Positions 32,668-44,384 of a stretch of DNA of 64,000 bases are shown here, in pieces (the stretch's first letter is position 1; each line of letters starts with the position of its first letter). Below the pieces are notes generated by a model that was not told the origin of the DNA, did no database searches, and saw only the letters and a list, made by a program, of their open reading frames with translations. The position numbers were made by a program, and so were the translations under genes. This DNA comes from Thelephora terrestris. Lineage: Eukaryota > Basidiomycota > Agaricomycetes > Thelephorales > Thelephoraceae. The DNA is taken from the NCBI GenBank assembly GCA_015956445.1, contig WIUZ02000011.1:62001-126000 (forward strand). The letters run 5' to 3'.

Positions 32668-35600
32668 CCCTGTCCAGAGCAAGGGAAGAGGATCTTCAGG
32701 CAGGAAGAACCAACGAAAGTGTCTCCGAGGCCCTTTTATATCCTCCTCGGAGATGATTGGAAAACCAAAAGCGGTTGCAGGGCCGTCGTCATCTCGTCAT
32801 GCGAGATCACCAGGGGAATGGGACCTGCTGCCTAGGAGCGGTTAGTCCGTCCCGTGTATGGTGGACATTGCATGGACGGTTGAAATGCGCAATTCACTTA
32901 CCTATATGTAGATACTGCAGGGAAGCGAAGCCAAACGGTCGGAAGACGCTCCGGAAGAAGTAAAAAAAGAAAGCGATAAGCGAGCGTCCTTTTTGAAGCG
33001 AAGGGTCCTTTGCTGAAAGGGAGAGCCCTCCCGAGATCGTACATCTCCAAGATGGTGACTTCGGGTCCAAATTAACTTGGGCCGCGTGACCAAAGAGAGG
33101 AAGAGGGATTCCTTGCCTCCGGGAGAGAAGGAGGGCAGCAGGGGTGGCGGCGTTCCAGTTGGAAATCTTTGAAATCTTACATTCGAGGACCGCTGCCGGG
33201 TTGATCACCGAGCGTTTGTGGGGATAATCCGTATACCCTCGTGGGAAATACCGGTTGTGGGTGTGGGATCGCTTCAGACGGATGGAGCCTTGCAGGAGAG
33301 GGTCTCAATTGCGTGACAGAACTGTCACCGTCTCGCCGCTCGGCCGGAAGTGGAATAAGTACGCGCATGCGACGGGAAAATACATCAAGACAGGATGTGA
33401 AAAACAGCCACGACACGCTGGTCGTGATCACCATCGCCTAGCAACTTCAAAGTCAACGTTGATTACCTAGGATCCGAGCATTCAACCCCCTCAAATAACG
33501 CTCGACTCTAGATAGTGGAGAAGAGAGCTGTTTCCTGGAGTCACGAGTTGCGCAAACACAGTAGCACTCACGAGTAAGCGGATCTGCAGCGTATACAACG
33601 AGAACTTACGTATCACCTTCAATTGATCCGCACCTCCATTCATAATAGATCCCGATCGTGTGCGCCCATGAGAAAAGATCTGTGCACCACCACCATTCGT
33701 TCCTGGTTCGCCAAGTTGGTCCAAGGACTACCGTTGGCAAGGGGGAGAGAACCTTACGACCGCTCAGCCATCACATGTCAGCATAGCCCACGCGCGACAA
33801 GAGGGGGGGGGGGGGGGGGGTTCCAGAGCTCTGTAAAAGACGCGCGCGCAGGAAACGAGGAAACCTATCAGCATAGGAACACGGACTCCGCGGAACCATA
33901 AGGAAGCAAAACATACATTCTTGGCCGCGTGATGCCTCCGCTAGGCTATCGATATACTAGCGTAACATCAGCAGAGTGGCGTGGAAGCTTGGCTCCTTTC
34001 GGGAAATTTCATTGACCCGTATGTCGGAGTGATTGAAAAAGCCAATTGCCACCGGATCTATCGTCTAGCTTCCGTTCGTATCATACGTATGGGAGGGGCC
34101 CCGAGCTTCTTGGTAACCTGCTTAGGCCCTCGAGGCCGCTGGAGCGCAGCCGCAGTCGTGACGAGGAAGGCCGCAACAGAGAGCGAGGCCCGCCACTCAA
34201 AAAACCGGTATTTCGTTTACCCCAAAACCAGATCCGGAGAAGCAGAACTTGAAGAATCGAGCGTGCAAGGAGATGGTGGCCCTCCACTTGAAATTATCGA
34301 GAGATCCCCCGCCGCTTCCCCGCCTCAATCAGACAAAACAAAGGCAGGAAGCATCGAACGCCCTACTGAAACGCACGGGAACGCACATCCTCCCCCGCAT
34401 CTGCAAGTAATATAAATTGAGTGAGTGACTTTCCGTAGTTCATTCCATAAAGTTTTGGAATCGTTGAATACACTGGCGGAATGCCGACCGTTATCTGGGG
34501 CTCGTGGTAGACCTTTCTGAATTGCCAGGGCTTCGGCATACAACTCTACAGGTCGAATTCATAACTCCCCGCCCACCGAGGTCCCCGGAACGCGGTACCG
34601 TTGTGTGCCCCCTGGTGCGCCCCGGTTGTAGATAGACTATCACAAGACATGTGCCTACATTCGTCCCTGGAGACTTTGCAGATCATAAAACGCGTACCCC
34701 AGGCTACCCCAAGAGCAACATCCCAGGACCGCTGTCGCGAGCAAAGGGGGACGCGGAGTTGAACTCCAGCGCTCGTTCCTTCCCGAAAGAGTCCAAGCAA
34801 CAGGCGAAGGATCGATCTTTCCCAAATGTGGCACGCGTACCAAACTGTTAGTTGGGATCCTTAAGAGTCGAGTGTGGAGACTGGACGAGTGTGGAATCAA
34901 TCCGGTTAGATTCCACGCAGTCGGATTTCTGTGATTGCTTCGAGTTACTGTACTGATCAATGGAGATGCCGTATGTTTTGACGCTGAGGGAGAATCCCTA
35001 CTAGTACTAACGTGCCCAATCCATATGGCGGCACGCTTTTCCCACACGACCACAAAGCGGTCAACATTCACCTTCAATATAGCGCTGAGCGTTCGGTCAC
35101 CCGAATCAACAGAAAATCAAGTCGGCCTGGAGCACCTTTCACGGCGTAGGCCGGCCCCGTTTCAAGCCCAAGTTCCGCCCCAACGCACCGGCTAAACTCG
35201 TGATGCAAACTTGGTCGTAAGTATGATATAATAACTGAGTTCATGCAAGGCGCCCAAGTGAACACTCCCCAGAGACCTCCCCCCTCGCAACGGCCTGCTG
35301 CGTGTCAATTTTCAATTTTCAGGGGTGATCATGTTCATGAAGGCGCCCTTGCCCCACAGCGCCAGATCCGTCGTCGGGTCCTTCTGCACAAGTGTGTAGT
35401 GCTGAACGAGAAGAGCTCGTCTATATGTACAGGACGCAATAGCGATCGGTATTTGTTTACAGCAGTTCCGAAATTCCCCCTTTATACCAAGTATAGGGTC
35501 TAAAGCTACCTATACTCAGCACCCTGACGGTACCCAAAACCTTTTCTGTATATTTTTCTTCCACGGAAAAGCGTCACCCATTAAATAACAGCTGTTAAGT

Positions 35601-35875
35601 AGCACATAGGTCAACAACGAGGAGAGGGGGGGGGGCCAACAAAAAAAAACAGGAACAAAACCGGTTCCAAAAACTACACAGAAACAAGAAAAATCAGAAA
35701 ACCGAACACCGCGCACATGGACTCCAGCTGGAAACCAAAAAAGGTTCCTGAAGAAGGACGCGCGGGGATAGTGGGCAAAACCTTTTTTTTAGTGGATTTC
35801 GATCAGACTACCCGGACGGACGGAACTGGAAACAATGTTCAGAGGGGAGAAGATTTATAATGATGGCCTCTAACG
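32668..35875. other. 3.2 kb gene-poor region with homopolymer runs
   Basis: No supportable gene. An uninterrupted run of 18 G lies at 33803-33820, and further G and A runs at about 35625-35650. A frame near 34.33-34.54 kb on the minus strand (YAEALAIQKGLP, FNDSKTLWNELRK) faintly recalls RNase H of a retroelement but is too short to call. No terminal repeats were found by eye. Confidence 0.4.
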
Positions 35876-38065
35876 TCAGACTCCCCCAGATTCAAGCTCG
35901 AGTTTCTCTTGGATGGCCCGGGGATCGGCGCCGGATATTGGCTGGTCGAGCGGTGGACATCGATTGTGATCGTGGGCATTGAAACTCGGGAGGGATCCTT
36001 CTCTTTCGCTGTCCTCGACATACCCCACAGCCTCGGTCTTGACGTCGATTTCGATTTCGATTTCCTGCGCGAATGAATAAGGTCATCAGCAAACAGTGAG
36101 AAACCAGTGGCACCGCGGGCACCACTGACCCTGAGCCAACTACCTTGTGGTTATCCACAGTGGAAGTGTTCGAATCCGAGACGTCGATCGGACGCAGGGA
36201 TATCCCGAGATCATCGTGTCCTCTCCCACGAATTGCGTTGCGGACGTTGAGCGTGGCGAGCAGCGAGTTGCAATACACTGAAAATCAAATAAGCATATCT
36301 CCCCAATCTCGTCCGGCTCGCACGTACATCGTCCCAGCAGGAAATAGAAGCAGATGTATATGAAAGTGTCGGGCGAGAGGGAGATCTGTATTCTTGCGCA
36401 TCAGAAATCTTCTGGGTGTCCGGAAAAAGTGATGACCCACGGAAATAAGAGAGGCGATTGCACAAAGGCTGGTCAACATGCCCGTTTGAACAGAGAACGC
36501 AATCTTTGGAGATAGGGTGAGCGTCGACGGTTTGAACCGTTAGTCCACTGAACTACTTACAAGCAGGTTAATCATCGTGTTCGAACTTGATGGAAATGGT
36601 CAGCTAATGCAAAAGCAAGGGGGAAAATGAACGTACCGTTGGAGATTGTTTCTGGCCCTGTGTAAAAGGAAGCAGAACACGATGGTGATAAGGACATCGC
36701 CCGCAACTGTAGGGGTGTTAAGCCAAGGAAGAAGTGCCGATTCAGCCCAAGCAATGTTACCTGCTAGTACGTTAATGGTCATCGAAAGCGGCTGTTTAAA
36801 GGTCAGTAACTCGAAATGGTCAAGAATAGGGAAGTGGACACACCTTGAGCGTGGCTAGTTGCTGGAACGTGTCCATGTGGATTCTGTGGCGTTGGATAAG
36901 TCCGCAGTCGGTGAAAGATGAGGAGACGCCTTACGCTCTCGAAACGTATACTGTTATGGATCGATCGTAAACAACAATATCGTTCACCCCGAAAAGCAGG
37001 CAACATACCGATGACACAGACTGCGTTTCGAGGAAGGATGTTGAGTTGTAACTCTCGCATACTTGACTAGCTTACATACCAAACTCCCCAAGGACGAACG
37101 AGGACTTCGGAAAGGTAAGGAGGTGGGGCAGAGCGGAGATAAAGATATGCTCACGAGGGTCAGGGTGATAGGTATATTCCTGTGGCTAACTGTCGGGAGG
37201 TCACCATGCTGTGCGCACATTAAGACGTGCTCTACTGACATTTCCATATGCGGATTGCAAAGAAACTACAAGCAAGTCAGGTTGGAGGATATGAGAGAAA
37301 TGTGCCGACTCACGTTTGCACGAGGAAGGCGGTGAGTCCCTGGAGGGTTTGGAGGGTTAAAAAAATCGGGGTGGATTGCGCTATAAAAACTCACATTGAA
37401 TATGACCTCGATCTAATTGCGGACGGTAAGAGAGAGGACGATATGGGGAAGCAGGTACTCACTATAAGGCTCCTGTGACGTCAACAGCTGGTGAGCGAGC
37501 AGCGACACGAGAAATAGAGTGGGGAACGCACCAGACGATTTTGCCCAACTCCGCCGGTTGGAAAAAACTCTTGACGAGATAGGAGTAGACTGAGATGCGG
37601 CATCAGAGATGGGAGAGCTTTTGGGAGATTGAAGGGCACTGCACCTGTGTGGCAGATGAGGACCTGATGGACAGTATCGGACACTAAGGCCGCAATAACC
37701 TATCCCGAGGTGAGAATCAGGGAGGGTCGCGACGGTTCAGGGGGACGTACGACGGCCTTGGTTGCGGGACCGTCCTTCTTGCTGTAATGGTTAAAATAGT
37801 AAAACACCTGGGAACATGATACTTGACGACCGGGAGATGAGCAAAAAAGGGGAAGGGGGGAGGGAGCTCAGCCTTACCTCCGTATAATCTGGACGAAGGC
37901 GAGAGATTGAGAGGGGGGTGAGATCGGTGAAGCGGTTGGACTTACACTGAAGCAACAATTACACCGATTAAGGCAGCTCCGAAGCTGAGTGTGGTTGAGC
38001 TGGAGAGAGCGAGATGAGAAAGATTGAGAGTCGTACGTGTTATCCAGAGCAGGGATCTGATCCAT
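35876..38065 (-). CDS. DUF6534 membrane protein in 22 exons
   Basis: Exons (minus): 38037-38065, 37946-37984, 37878-37888, 37751-37821, 37645-37699, 37532-37589, 37463-37472, 37395-37412, 37314-37339, 37240-37265, 37155-37189, 37080-37104, 37009-37020, 36935-36950, 36844-36883, 36761-36791, 36637-36706, 36561-36585, 36441-36503, 36328-36385, 36144-36277 and 35876-36064; 346 residues. All phases agree. The spliced protein follows the DUF6534 pattern: LDNTFGAALIGVIVASVLYG, CSQVFYYFNHY, DTVHQVLICHTVYSYLV, GLTAFLVQTFFAIRIWK, LADVLI-like VAGDVLITIVFCFLLH, INLLIAFSVQTGMLTSLCAI and FYFLLGRLYCNSLLATLN. Seven helices. Exon 11's junction (K-F-S) is the least certain. The tail begins EIEIEID. Function unknown. 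Confidence 0.85.
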
Positions 38066-38336
38066 TATGCAGCGAGTGGGGGTGAGAAGGGGTGTAGAAA
38101 GAGAGAAGGGGCACGACGGCTCATCGACTAAAGCGACCCATGTTTTTTTCACTTCTTATATTGGAGAAAATATAGCCGGAGATGGAGAACAGCAGGTTAG
38201 GCGATCAACTTTACTGGCAACAGACGCCGGAAAGGAGACCATCCGAGAACGCGCTAAAGCTGCCGACGGATTGTTTCCGAACACACGGAAGTTCCTGATC
38301 CTTTTCACACGCAACGCGGCGCCCTCTGGATCAGCA
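38066..38336. promoter_or_regulatory. Divergent promoter, DUF6534 / L2HGDH-like
   Basis: 271 bp separate the two start codons. No clear TATA box. Nothing else is seen in it. Confidence 0.4.
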
Positions 38337-39909
38337 ATGAGGTCGGTAACCGCGTCGCTCAACTCTGCAGCAAAGTTCAAATACCAAGTAAGCAAGCAAA
38401 CCGCAACCGCAGCCAGGCTCGCGGATTCCCCTTTTCTGATACTTCGCGTGACACACCCGTGACGTTCGATTTTGCAGAGCCCGCAATTGGCCATCGATCA
38501 TCTCGTCGTGGGCGGAGGTTAGCAAACCTGGCGTTGCCCGGCGGAAGTTCTCTGACAGGTTCTTCCCCTCAAGGTGTCATCGGCCTCGCCATAGCTGAAC
38601 GGCTCGCCCGAACATTCCCCCGAAGATCGACATACCTCGTCGAGAGACATCCCGCTCCGGCCGAGGAAATCAGGCCAGTTTCACATGTAGATGTATGACA
38701 GCGTACCCGCGAAGCTAACCCCTTCGAACTCCCCCACAGTTCTCGTAACTCGGAGGTAGTCCATGCAGGTCTGATCTCCAATCGGTCCCTATCCTCCTTC
38801 TCATCGCCTATCACCCAGGCCTATATTACCCCCCGGAATCGCTCAAAACCGCTCTTTGCATCCGCGGAAGACATCTTCTCTACGACAGATGTCAGACCCA
38901 CCGCATCCCCTTCAGAAAGACCGGGAAGCTCGTCGTCGCTCACCAGCACCAGCGACACTACGTCGAGAGCCTTCACACGATAGCTCAGCGGCTCCGGATC
39001 CTTCCCCTTCCTCCCTCGGCTGTACCGACTCGTTTGATTGATGGAGAAGAAGCTCGCGCAATGGAGCCTAGTCTCTCTCCGTCCATAACCGCCGCACTCT
39101 GGAGCCCAGAAACGGGCATAGTCGACTCTCACTCTCTCATCCAGAGTCTCGAGAAAGACATCCAAGATTCACCAGAGGCCCACCTTGTCTACTCTACCCG
39201 CGTCGTCCGCGTCGACCCAGAAAAAACCGGTTGGGCCGTTCAAACCCTCACAGCTGGCAGCGACCAAAGCGACACCTTCCTCGTTAAGGTTCTCATCAAT
39301 GCGTCTGGACTCTCGGCAAACTTGATTTTAAATTCCCTGTTGCCATGTGAGAAAAGGGTTCCAATCTACTTCGCTAAAGGGTCATACGCGTCGTACAGCG
39401 GGCGGAGTCTGAAAACCGTATCCCATCTAATCTATCCCTGTCCAGAACACGGCCGCCAAGGATCCTTTTCCTTCGCCAGTCTGGGCACTCATCTCACTTT
39501 GGATCTCCAGGGCAAGATCAAGTTCGGCCCCGACATAGAGTGGATTCCTCCCCCCGATCCAGGTCCAGACGGTGAAATCGAGGATTACTGGCGAGAGCAT
39601 CTCGTCCCAGACGATTCCCCGGAGAAGATGCGCGAGATCCACCGCGCAGTCGCAAGTTACCTTCCAGGAGTCGAGTTAGACGGGCTATCGGCGGATTTTG
39701 TAGGAGTTAGACCGAAGCTATTACCGCCGGGTGGCGGTTTCCAAGACTTCGTTCTCAGGAAAGACTATCCGATGACGTTCTTGGGTTGCGATTCCGATTC
39801 CAGACAGGCACCCATGATCACCCTGTTGGGGATAGAGAGTCCGGGGTTGACTTCGAGCTTGGCCATTGCTGAGAGAGTCGTAGAAATGCTTCCTCGAGAC
39901 GTAGAATAA
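38337..39909 (+). CDS. L2HGDH: L-2-hydroxyglutarate dehydrogenase-like FAD oxidoreductase
   Basis: Five exons: 38337-38387, 38478-38517, 38574-38673, 38740-38768 and 38819-39909; 436 residues. Short Ser/Arg/Lys-rich start (mitochondrial presequence likely), then the dinucleotide fold IDHLVVGGGVIGLAIAERLA, RNSEVVHAGLYYP, FRKTGKLVVA, LWSPETGIVDSHSL, and INASGLSANL. The end GVRPKL ... IESPGLTSSLAIAERV is the C-terminal FAD contact. It would oxidise L-2-hydroxyglutarate to 2-oxoglutarate. Intron 3 must begin with GC (CAG|GCCAGT) to give SSRNSEVVH, a weak donor. The stretch RILPLPPSAVPTRLIDGEEARAME replaces the more usual linker. Confidence 0.88.
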
Positions 39910-40048
39910 AACATTAGATTCGTAAACGAAAAATCTAGACATAACGGCACTTGAAAGAAGTCAAGGTGATCAGATATTTCGCCTTTTCAGCTCGATCAGC
40001 CGAAGAATGAGCGGGTGGAATACGGGTGGGAGCTCACAGAGGATTTCA

Positions 40049-40627
40049 TTAATTTACGGTATTCCTCGGTGCCCCAGGCAGCCGAGGGGCAAGCTCTTTG
40101 GCTTGTGCGGTTTGCTTCCGTCTGCGATGTTCCCCAGTCCTCAATGCGAATATATCCCGATGAAGCGCGTATTTCTCGTGTGACGGCTGTTTGGGAGTGG
40201 GAGCAGGTGCAGGCGAAGCAACCTCTGAAGGCGCCTTGGCCGTCTTGTCCTTGCTAGAGTCGTCCTTGTCCTCCCCCTTTCCCTTCTCCCCTTTGGCTTT
40301 CTCAGCCTTTCGCTTCTCTTTTTCCTCCCAATCGGCCTTTACTTGAGCTATCTCTTCCGCGGTCAGCTTCGGTTTTGAGGGTGGATCGTCTACGATTCGC
40401 GAGGCAAAGCCTGGGTCTATGAGATGCGATTCGCAAGTGTAGAGGAAGTCGACCGTCTGAGCTGTGGCCAAGACGATGGGAGTGGGCCGTTCACAGACGT
40501 AGCAACGCTTCGGTGTGGCCGCAGTCTACAGGGTAGCTGATTCAGCATGAGGTCGTCTGTCCCTCCAAGGTTACTGTAGATTGGAAACGGTTCTTACTCG
40601 TTTGTAGTACAAGTTGGTAAACGACAT
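40049..40627 (-). CDS. VFA1: VPS4-associated protein 1
   Basis: Two exons, 40598-40627 and 40049-40525, 168 residues. MSFTNLYYKR (exon 1) then RCYVCERPTPIVLATAQTVDFLYTCESHLIDPGF gives the zinc-finger-like N-terminus of Vfa1 (CxxC and later Cys/His). The middle is charged (EEKEKRKAEKAKGEKGKG). The C-terminal part KYALHRDIFALRTGEHRRRKQ fits the family's Vps4-binding end. Vfa1 stimulates the ESCRT ATPase Vps4 at endosomes in yeast. Divergent from NDUFA12 with 115 bp between starts. Confidence 0.85.
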
Positions 40628-40742
40628 TGAGCTGCAAGAGTGTGTAATCAGACGCCGAGATCGGGGACGGCCATTGGCTGTCGCGCGTCCCGACTTCAAC
40701 GTTCAACTGCCATCCTCTCCTCACCCTCCTCACCCATAAACT
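40628..40742. promoter_or_regulatory. 115-bp shared promoter, VFA1 / NDUFA12
   Basis: Divergent start codons 115 bp apart, so the control DNA must be shared or overlapping. No TATA box is seen. Confidence 0.5.
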
Positions 40743-41451
40743 ATGGTCGGAATCATTCGTTACATCCGGAACATTCGACGGTCAGGCCTCAAGCAATGGT
40801 GGCGTAACATGCAGTATATTGGAGATGCAAAATACGGTGCTCTCAAGGGAACTGACGAGTCAGGCTTGCTCATTACTTCCTCGCCTGGCCCGTTCTGACC
40901 GGTTTTTTTTTGGGCACCGGGTTAGGTTCGGGAACCGGTATTTTGAGAACCTTGATCCAGAGGACGAGGTGCCAGGTCAGCAGACGACTCATCGGGATTT
41001 AGTATCCCGGTTCTAACGGTGCCCTTGATCCTGTGCAGGCCGCCACCGATGGGTCGACTACGCTCAGGTATGAATATCCGTATACGTGTGACGATTCAGC
41101 GGAGTTGTCTTAGGGCATTCAACCCTCCTCACAACACAGCACGAATACCACGCTTCACAAGTCCCACCGGAATGGCATTCCTGGCTGCACCACATCCGGA
41201 AGGACCCTCCCACCGAAGACCCTGTGATGCAAAACCTGTCACCGGCATGGAAATCTGTACGCCCTTCCCCAACATTCCTGACCGTTTTATCGTCTCCGGG
41301 TTTTTGATTGTTCCGTGATCTTGTTTTGGAATAGCATTGGGTGGAGAACTTGACCGGGACTAGGGGAGCATTCAAGACTTACAATACGGCCGCGCCTAAG
41401 ATGACAGCTTGGGAGCCAAAGGTTGCGAACCGCTCCGGTTCCCTTCAATAG
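40743..41451 (+). CDS. NDUFA12: Complex I accessory subunit NDUFA12 (B17.2-like)
   Basis: Five exons: 40743-40858, 40926-40975, 41039-41067, 41140-41256 and 41335-41451; 142 residues. The family pattern is complete: YIGDAKYGALKGTDEFGNRYFEN, EDEVPGRHRWVDYAQ, HEYHASQVPPEWHSWLHHIRKDPPTED, then ENLTGTRGAFKTYNTAAPK and WEPK. The subunit belongs to the mitochondrial NADH:ubiquinone oxidoreductase peripheral arm. Intron 1 starts with GTCAGG and ends GGTTAG. Length matches relatives. Intact. Confidence 0.93.
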
Positions 41452-41998
41452 ATATTTGGAGCTCGTTGTACATACAGTCGCGTTTTCCACGACAGACTTC
41501 GATATCATCACCCCCCGGGGCATGTGGGTGGCTTGAGGAGACGAACTCGGTGGAATGTTGAGCCCAAGTCGACATCAAAATGATAAACAGAAGCCATTGT
41601 GGGAAGCAGTTGACTCGCCATATTGCCTCAGGAAGATGAATACGGTCAAGTTCTCCGAGTATATAGGCACAAACCACGCAAACGGCTCGTATCTTTGCCA
41701 CTAAGGCACCACACACGAATATAGGCGCGCGTGATCCGCATTTGGAAGGTAGCGAGGAGGGAGTGTGGCTTAGGTAATACTACCCCAATCAACAATCATC
41801 CTCAAGACCAACGACGACAACGGCGAGGAGCTCCATAGGGTGAGTCTATGCTCGAAGGAACCACATTACGGCCGTCGGATGGGTGTATTGTATGCCATCT
41901 GGCCGTCAGAATTGGCGGAACGTGCTCTTGGAGGATGGATGGAGTCTTGATGATTTGGATGGACTGACGGACGATCTGCTTCCTGCTTAGGTCTTGAC
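41452..41998. other. Intergenic and RPS7 leader with an intron
   Basis: No coding gene. The RPS7 leader appears split: donor GTGAGT at 41840 and acceptor CTGCTTAG ending at 41990, eight bases before the start codon, giving a 151-nt leader intron. Confidence 0.6.
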
Positions 41999-42719
41999 AT
42001 GTCTGCCGAACGCAAAATCTTCCGCACCGCCAATGCGCCCAGCACTCCCCCAGATGAATTAGAGCTCAAGGTCGCTCAGGCTTTGATTGACCTTGAAACC
42101 AACGCCCCCGATCTCAAGCCTGACCTCCAACCTTTGCAAATCTCTGCTGTCCGGGAGGTTGATGTCCGCGGCGGCAAGAAAGCCATCGTCATTTTTGTCC
42201 CTGTACCCCACCTCAAGGCCTTCCACAAGGTTCAGGCCAGGTGCGTTGCGGTTTCACTTGGCACCTATTTTAGTGGGACTGAGCGCGTTTTACGATCTTT
42301 AGGCTCACGAGGGAGCTTGAGAAAAAGTTTGCTGATCGTCACGTCGTGTTCGTCGCCCAGCGCAGGATGCTCCGAAAACCCACACGGACGTCTCGTGTCA
42401 AGCAAAAGCGCCCTCGCAGCAGGACGCTGACCGATGTGCACGAGAAGATTTTGGAGGACCTCGTTCACCCCACTGAGATTGTCGGCAAGCGAACCAAAGT
42501 CGCCGTTGATGGCTCGAAAACGCTCAAGGTGTAAGTGTGACTAAGATTCGGGTGCCTGGGTTATGATGAAGTACGCTAATCGCCTTCCTTGGGCACAGGC
42601 TACTTGATCCCAAGGAGTCCACATCGGTGGAATACAAGCTCGACTCTTTCTCCTCTGTCTACCGTCGTCTCACCGGGAAGGATGTAGTGTTTGAGTTCCA
42701 GGTGCAGCCACAGGAGTAA
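41999..42719 (+). CDS. RPS7: 40S ribosomal protein eS7
   Basis: Three coding exons: 41999-42240, 42303-42530 and 42599-42719; 196 residues. The sequence is the highly conserved eS7: [90 protein letters not shown] and [21 protein letters not shown]. It is part of the small ribosomal subunit body. A further intron lies in the leader. No oddities. Confidence 0.96.
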
Positions 42720-42952
42720 ATCATGTATTCATAGTACTTTTAGCGTGTTCCTGCAACTGTATCCGTTCGGGCGTCCCACTTCATCAGACCGAAAGATCAC
42801 GTGAGCGGGTGAATTGACCTTGTTCGGAACATCGGGTTGCTGTTCCACCAACCTCTCCGTTTCGACTCCGCCCTCTAAGGTTACTTGACCTTTCCCCATC
42901 ATCTGCTCGTGAACCTTTGCGCCCCCCAGGTGCGCTCTCTAGTTGCGCGGCG

Positions 42953-44384
42953 ATGATGTCTGAGTACCCATGTACCGGTTCGTACAGAGGCTCAATGTAT
43001 GAACACGGCATCGATGCTAAGATTGTGATCATGGGCAACACTGGTTAGTTTCCTCTGAGCTTCTGCCTCGGCCACTAGTCTCACCCGCGTTTCTCATTCT
43101 TCCTCCCCCTCAGGTGTGGGGAAGACCAGCCTGCTGCAACGTTATACCCAGAACAAGTTCGACCCAAAGAACACGACGTCCACGACCGGAGCCTTTTTCG
43201 TCACGAAGAAGGTCTACAAGGACGGGCTGAAGGTCAGGCTGCAGCTGTGGGACACAGCCGGCCAAGAAAGGTTTCGAAGCATGGTATGGGTTTACTTGCA
43301 GCGATTCTTTTCTCTTTGGAATCCCGCTAATCAAACCTCTTTCTCATCTCACTTCCATGCAATCCACCTCTCTCCACCTGCCAATTGATGCATCACGAAA
43401 AAGGCACCCATGTATTATCGCGGCGCAAATGCCGCATTGCTGTTGTACGATATTACGAACTCTGCGACCTTTGAAAGCGTCCGCGGTTGGTTAGAAGGTA
43501 TGCTCCCTCCCCCCTCCGTTCTCGTTCCCCATCACGGCTCATTCAAACCGCGTGTGCGTGTGCAGAGTTAAAAAGGAACTGTTCGCCGGACCTCATCATC
43601 TATATCGTCGGTGCCAAAGCCGATTTACTCCAACAACGGCAGGTTACGTCTGACCTCGCCCGGTTGTCTCTCCACAAGTGGTTTCCGCCTCCGAAACCGC
43701 CAACGCCGCCGCCGCCTCCCACCCCTTCCACGTTTTCGTATATCCGTCCTCGGTTCACTTCGTTTACCAGCAGTCCTTCCAGCTCCAAATCGAGCCCTCC
43801 AGATTCCAAGTCGCCTATCGATCAGCGATCACTCTTTCAAAATTCCGCCTTGAAAAGGCACAACACTGCCGTTGCGCAAGGTATTCGGCCAAGGACGAGG
43901 AGTGCCGGTCCGACTATGCTTGCCAAGATCAACACCGCGACGCCTGGTCTGAGTGGTTCCCCGGGTGGAACCCCGAATTCGTCACGGTTTGGATACCGTA
44001 ACAGTTACTTTGAGAACGCCGCAGATACCGACAGCAGTTTAAATGAGGATGATCCGACCGAAGACGACGACGAAAGTCAAGAGTGGGGATTGGCAAAGGG
44101 GATGGAATTGTTTGAGGTTTCCTCAAAAGATGATACAGGTAAACGGGATACCCTTCCTGGTCGGTTCGGATGCTAACGGTTTTCTTTGTCGCTTAGGTAT
44201 CCACGAGCTGTTCGATTCCCTCATCAAGGCGATCGTGCTTCGGAAAGACGATCTGGATCAACAAAATGAGATGACAAAACGAGACAGCATCTTCTTGTCT
44301 CCGGCTCCGGCGTGGGCGGCTCAGGCAGATGAAGAGGAGGCAAGGCTGTCTGCCAGTAATTCCTGGAGCTGCTGTTCTACATAG
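42953..44384 (+). CDS. Rab-family GTPase with a large insertion
   Basis: Five exons: 42953-43043, 43114-43283, 43404-43497, 43566-44138 and 44197-44384; 371 residues, nearly twice a normal Rab. G1 is GNTGVGKTS, switch region FDPKNTTSTTGAFF, G3 WDTAGQERFRSM, then APMYYRGANAALLLYDIT. G4 reads VGAKADL instead of NKxD, and G5 VSSKDD. About 120 low-complexity residues (poly-Pro, Ser-rich, acidic) sit between G4 and G5. The tail SNSWSCCST has a near-terminal Cys pair for geranylgeranylation. A second ATG (42956) follows the first. It would work in membrane traffic; the exact Rab class is unclear. Confidence 0.85.

Noticed and set aside
34325-34560. RNase H-like fragment on the minus strand
   Set aside because: Only ~40 residues faintly resemble an RNase H core (AEALAI, NDSKTLWNEL). 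No reverse transcriptase, terminal repeat or second fragment was seen, so no element is called.
36504-36560. tRNA-like promoter boxes (TAGTTCAGTGG and GGTTCAAACC) on the minus strand inside a DUF6534 intron
   Set aside because: The two boxes are only a few bases apart, there is no anticodon arm and the acceptor and T stems do not pair properly. The intron is well explained by GT-AG splicing.
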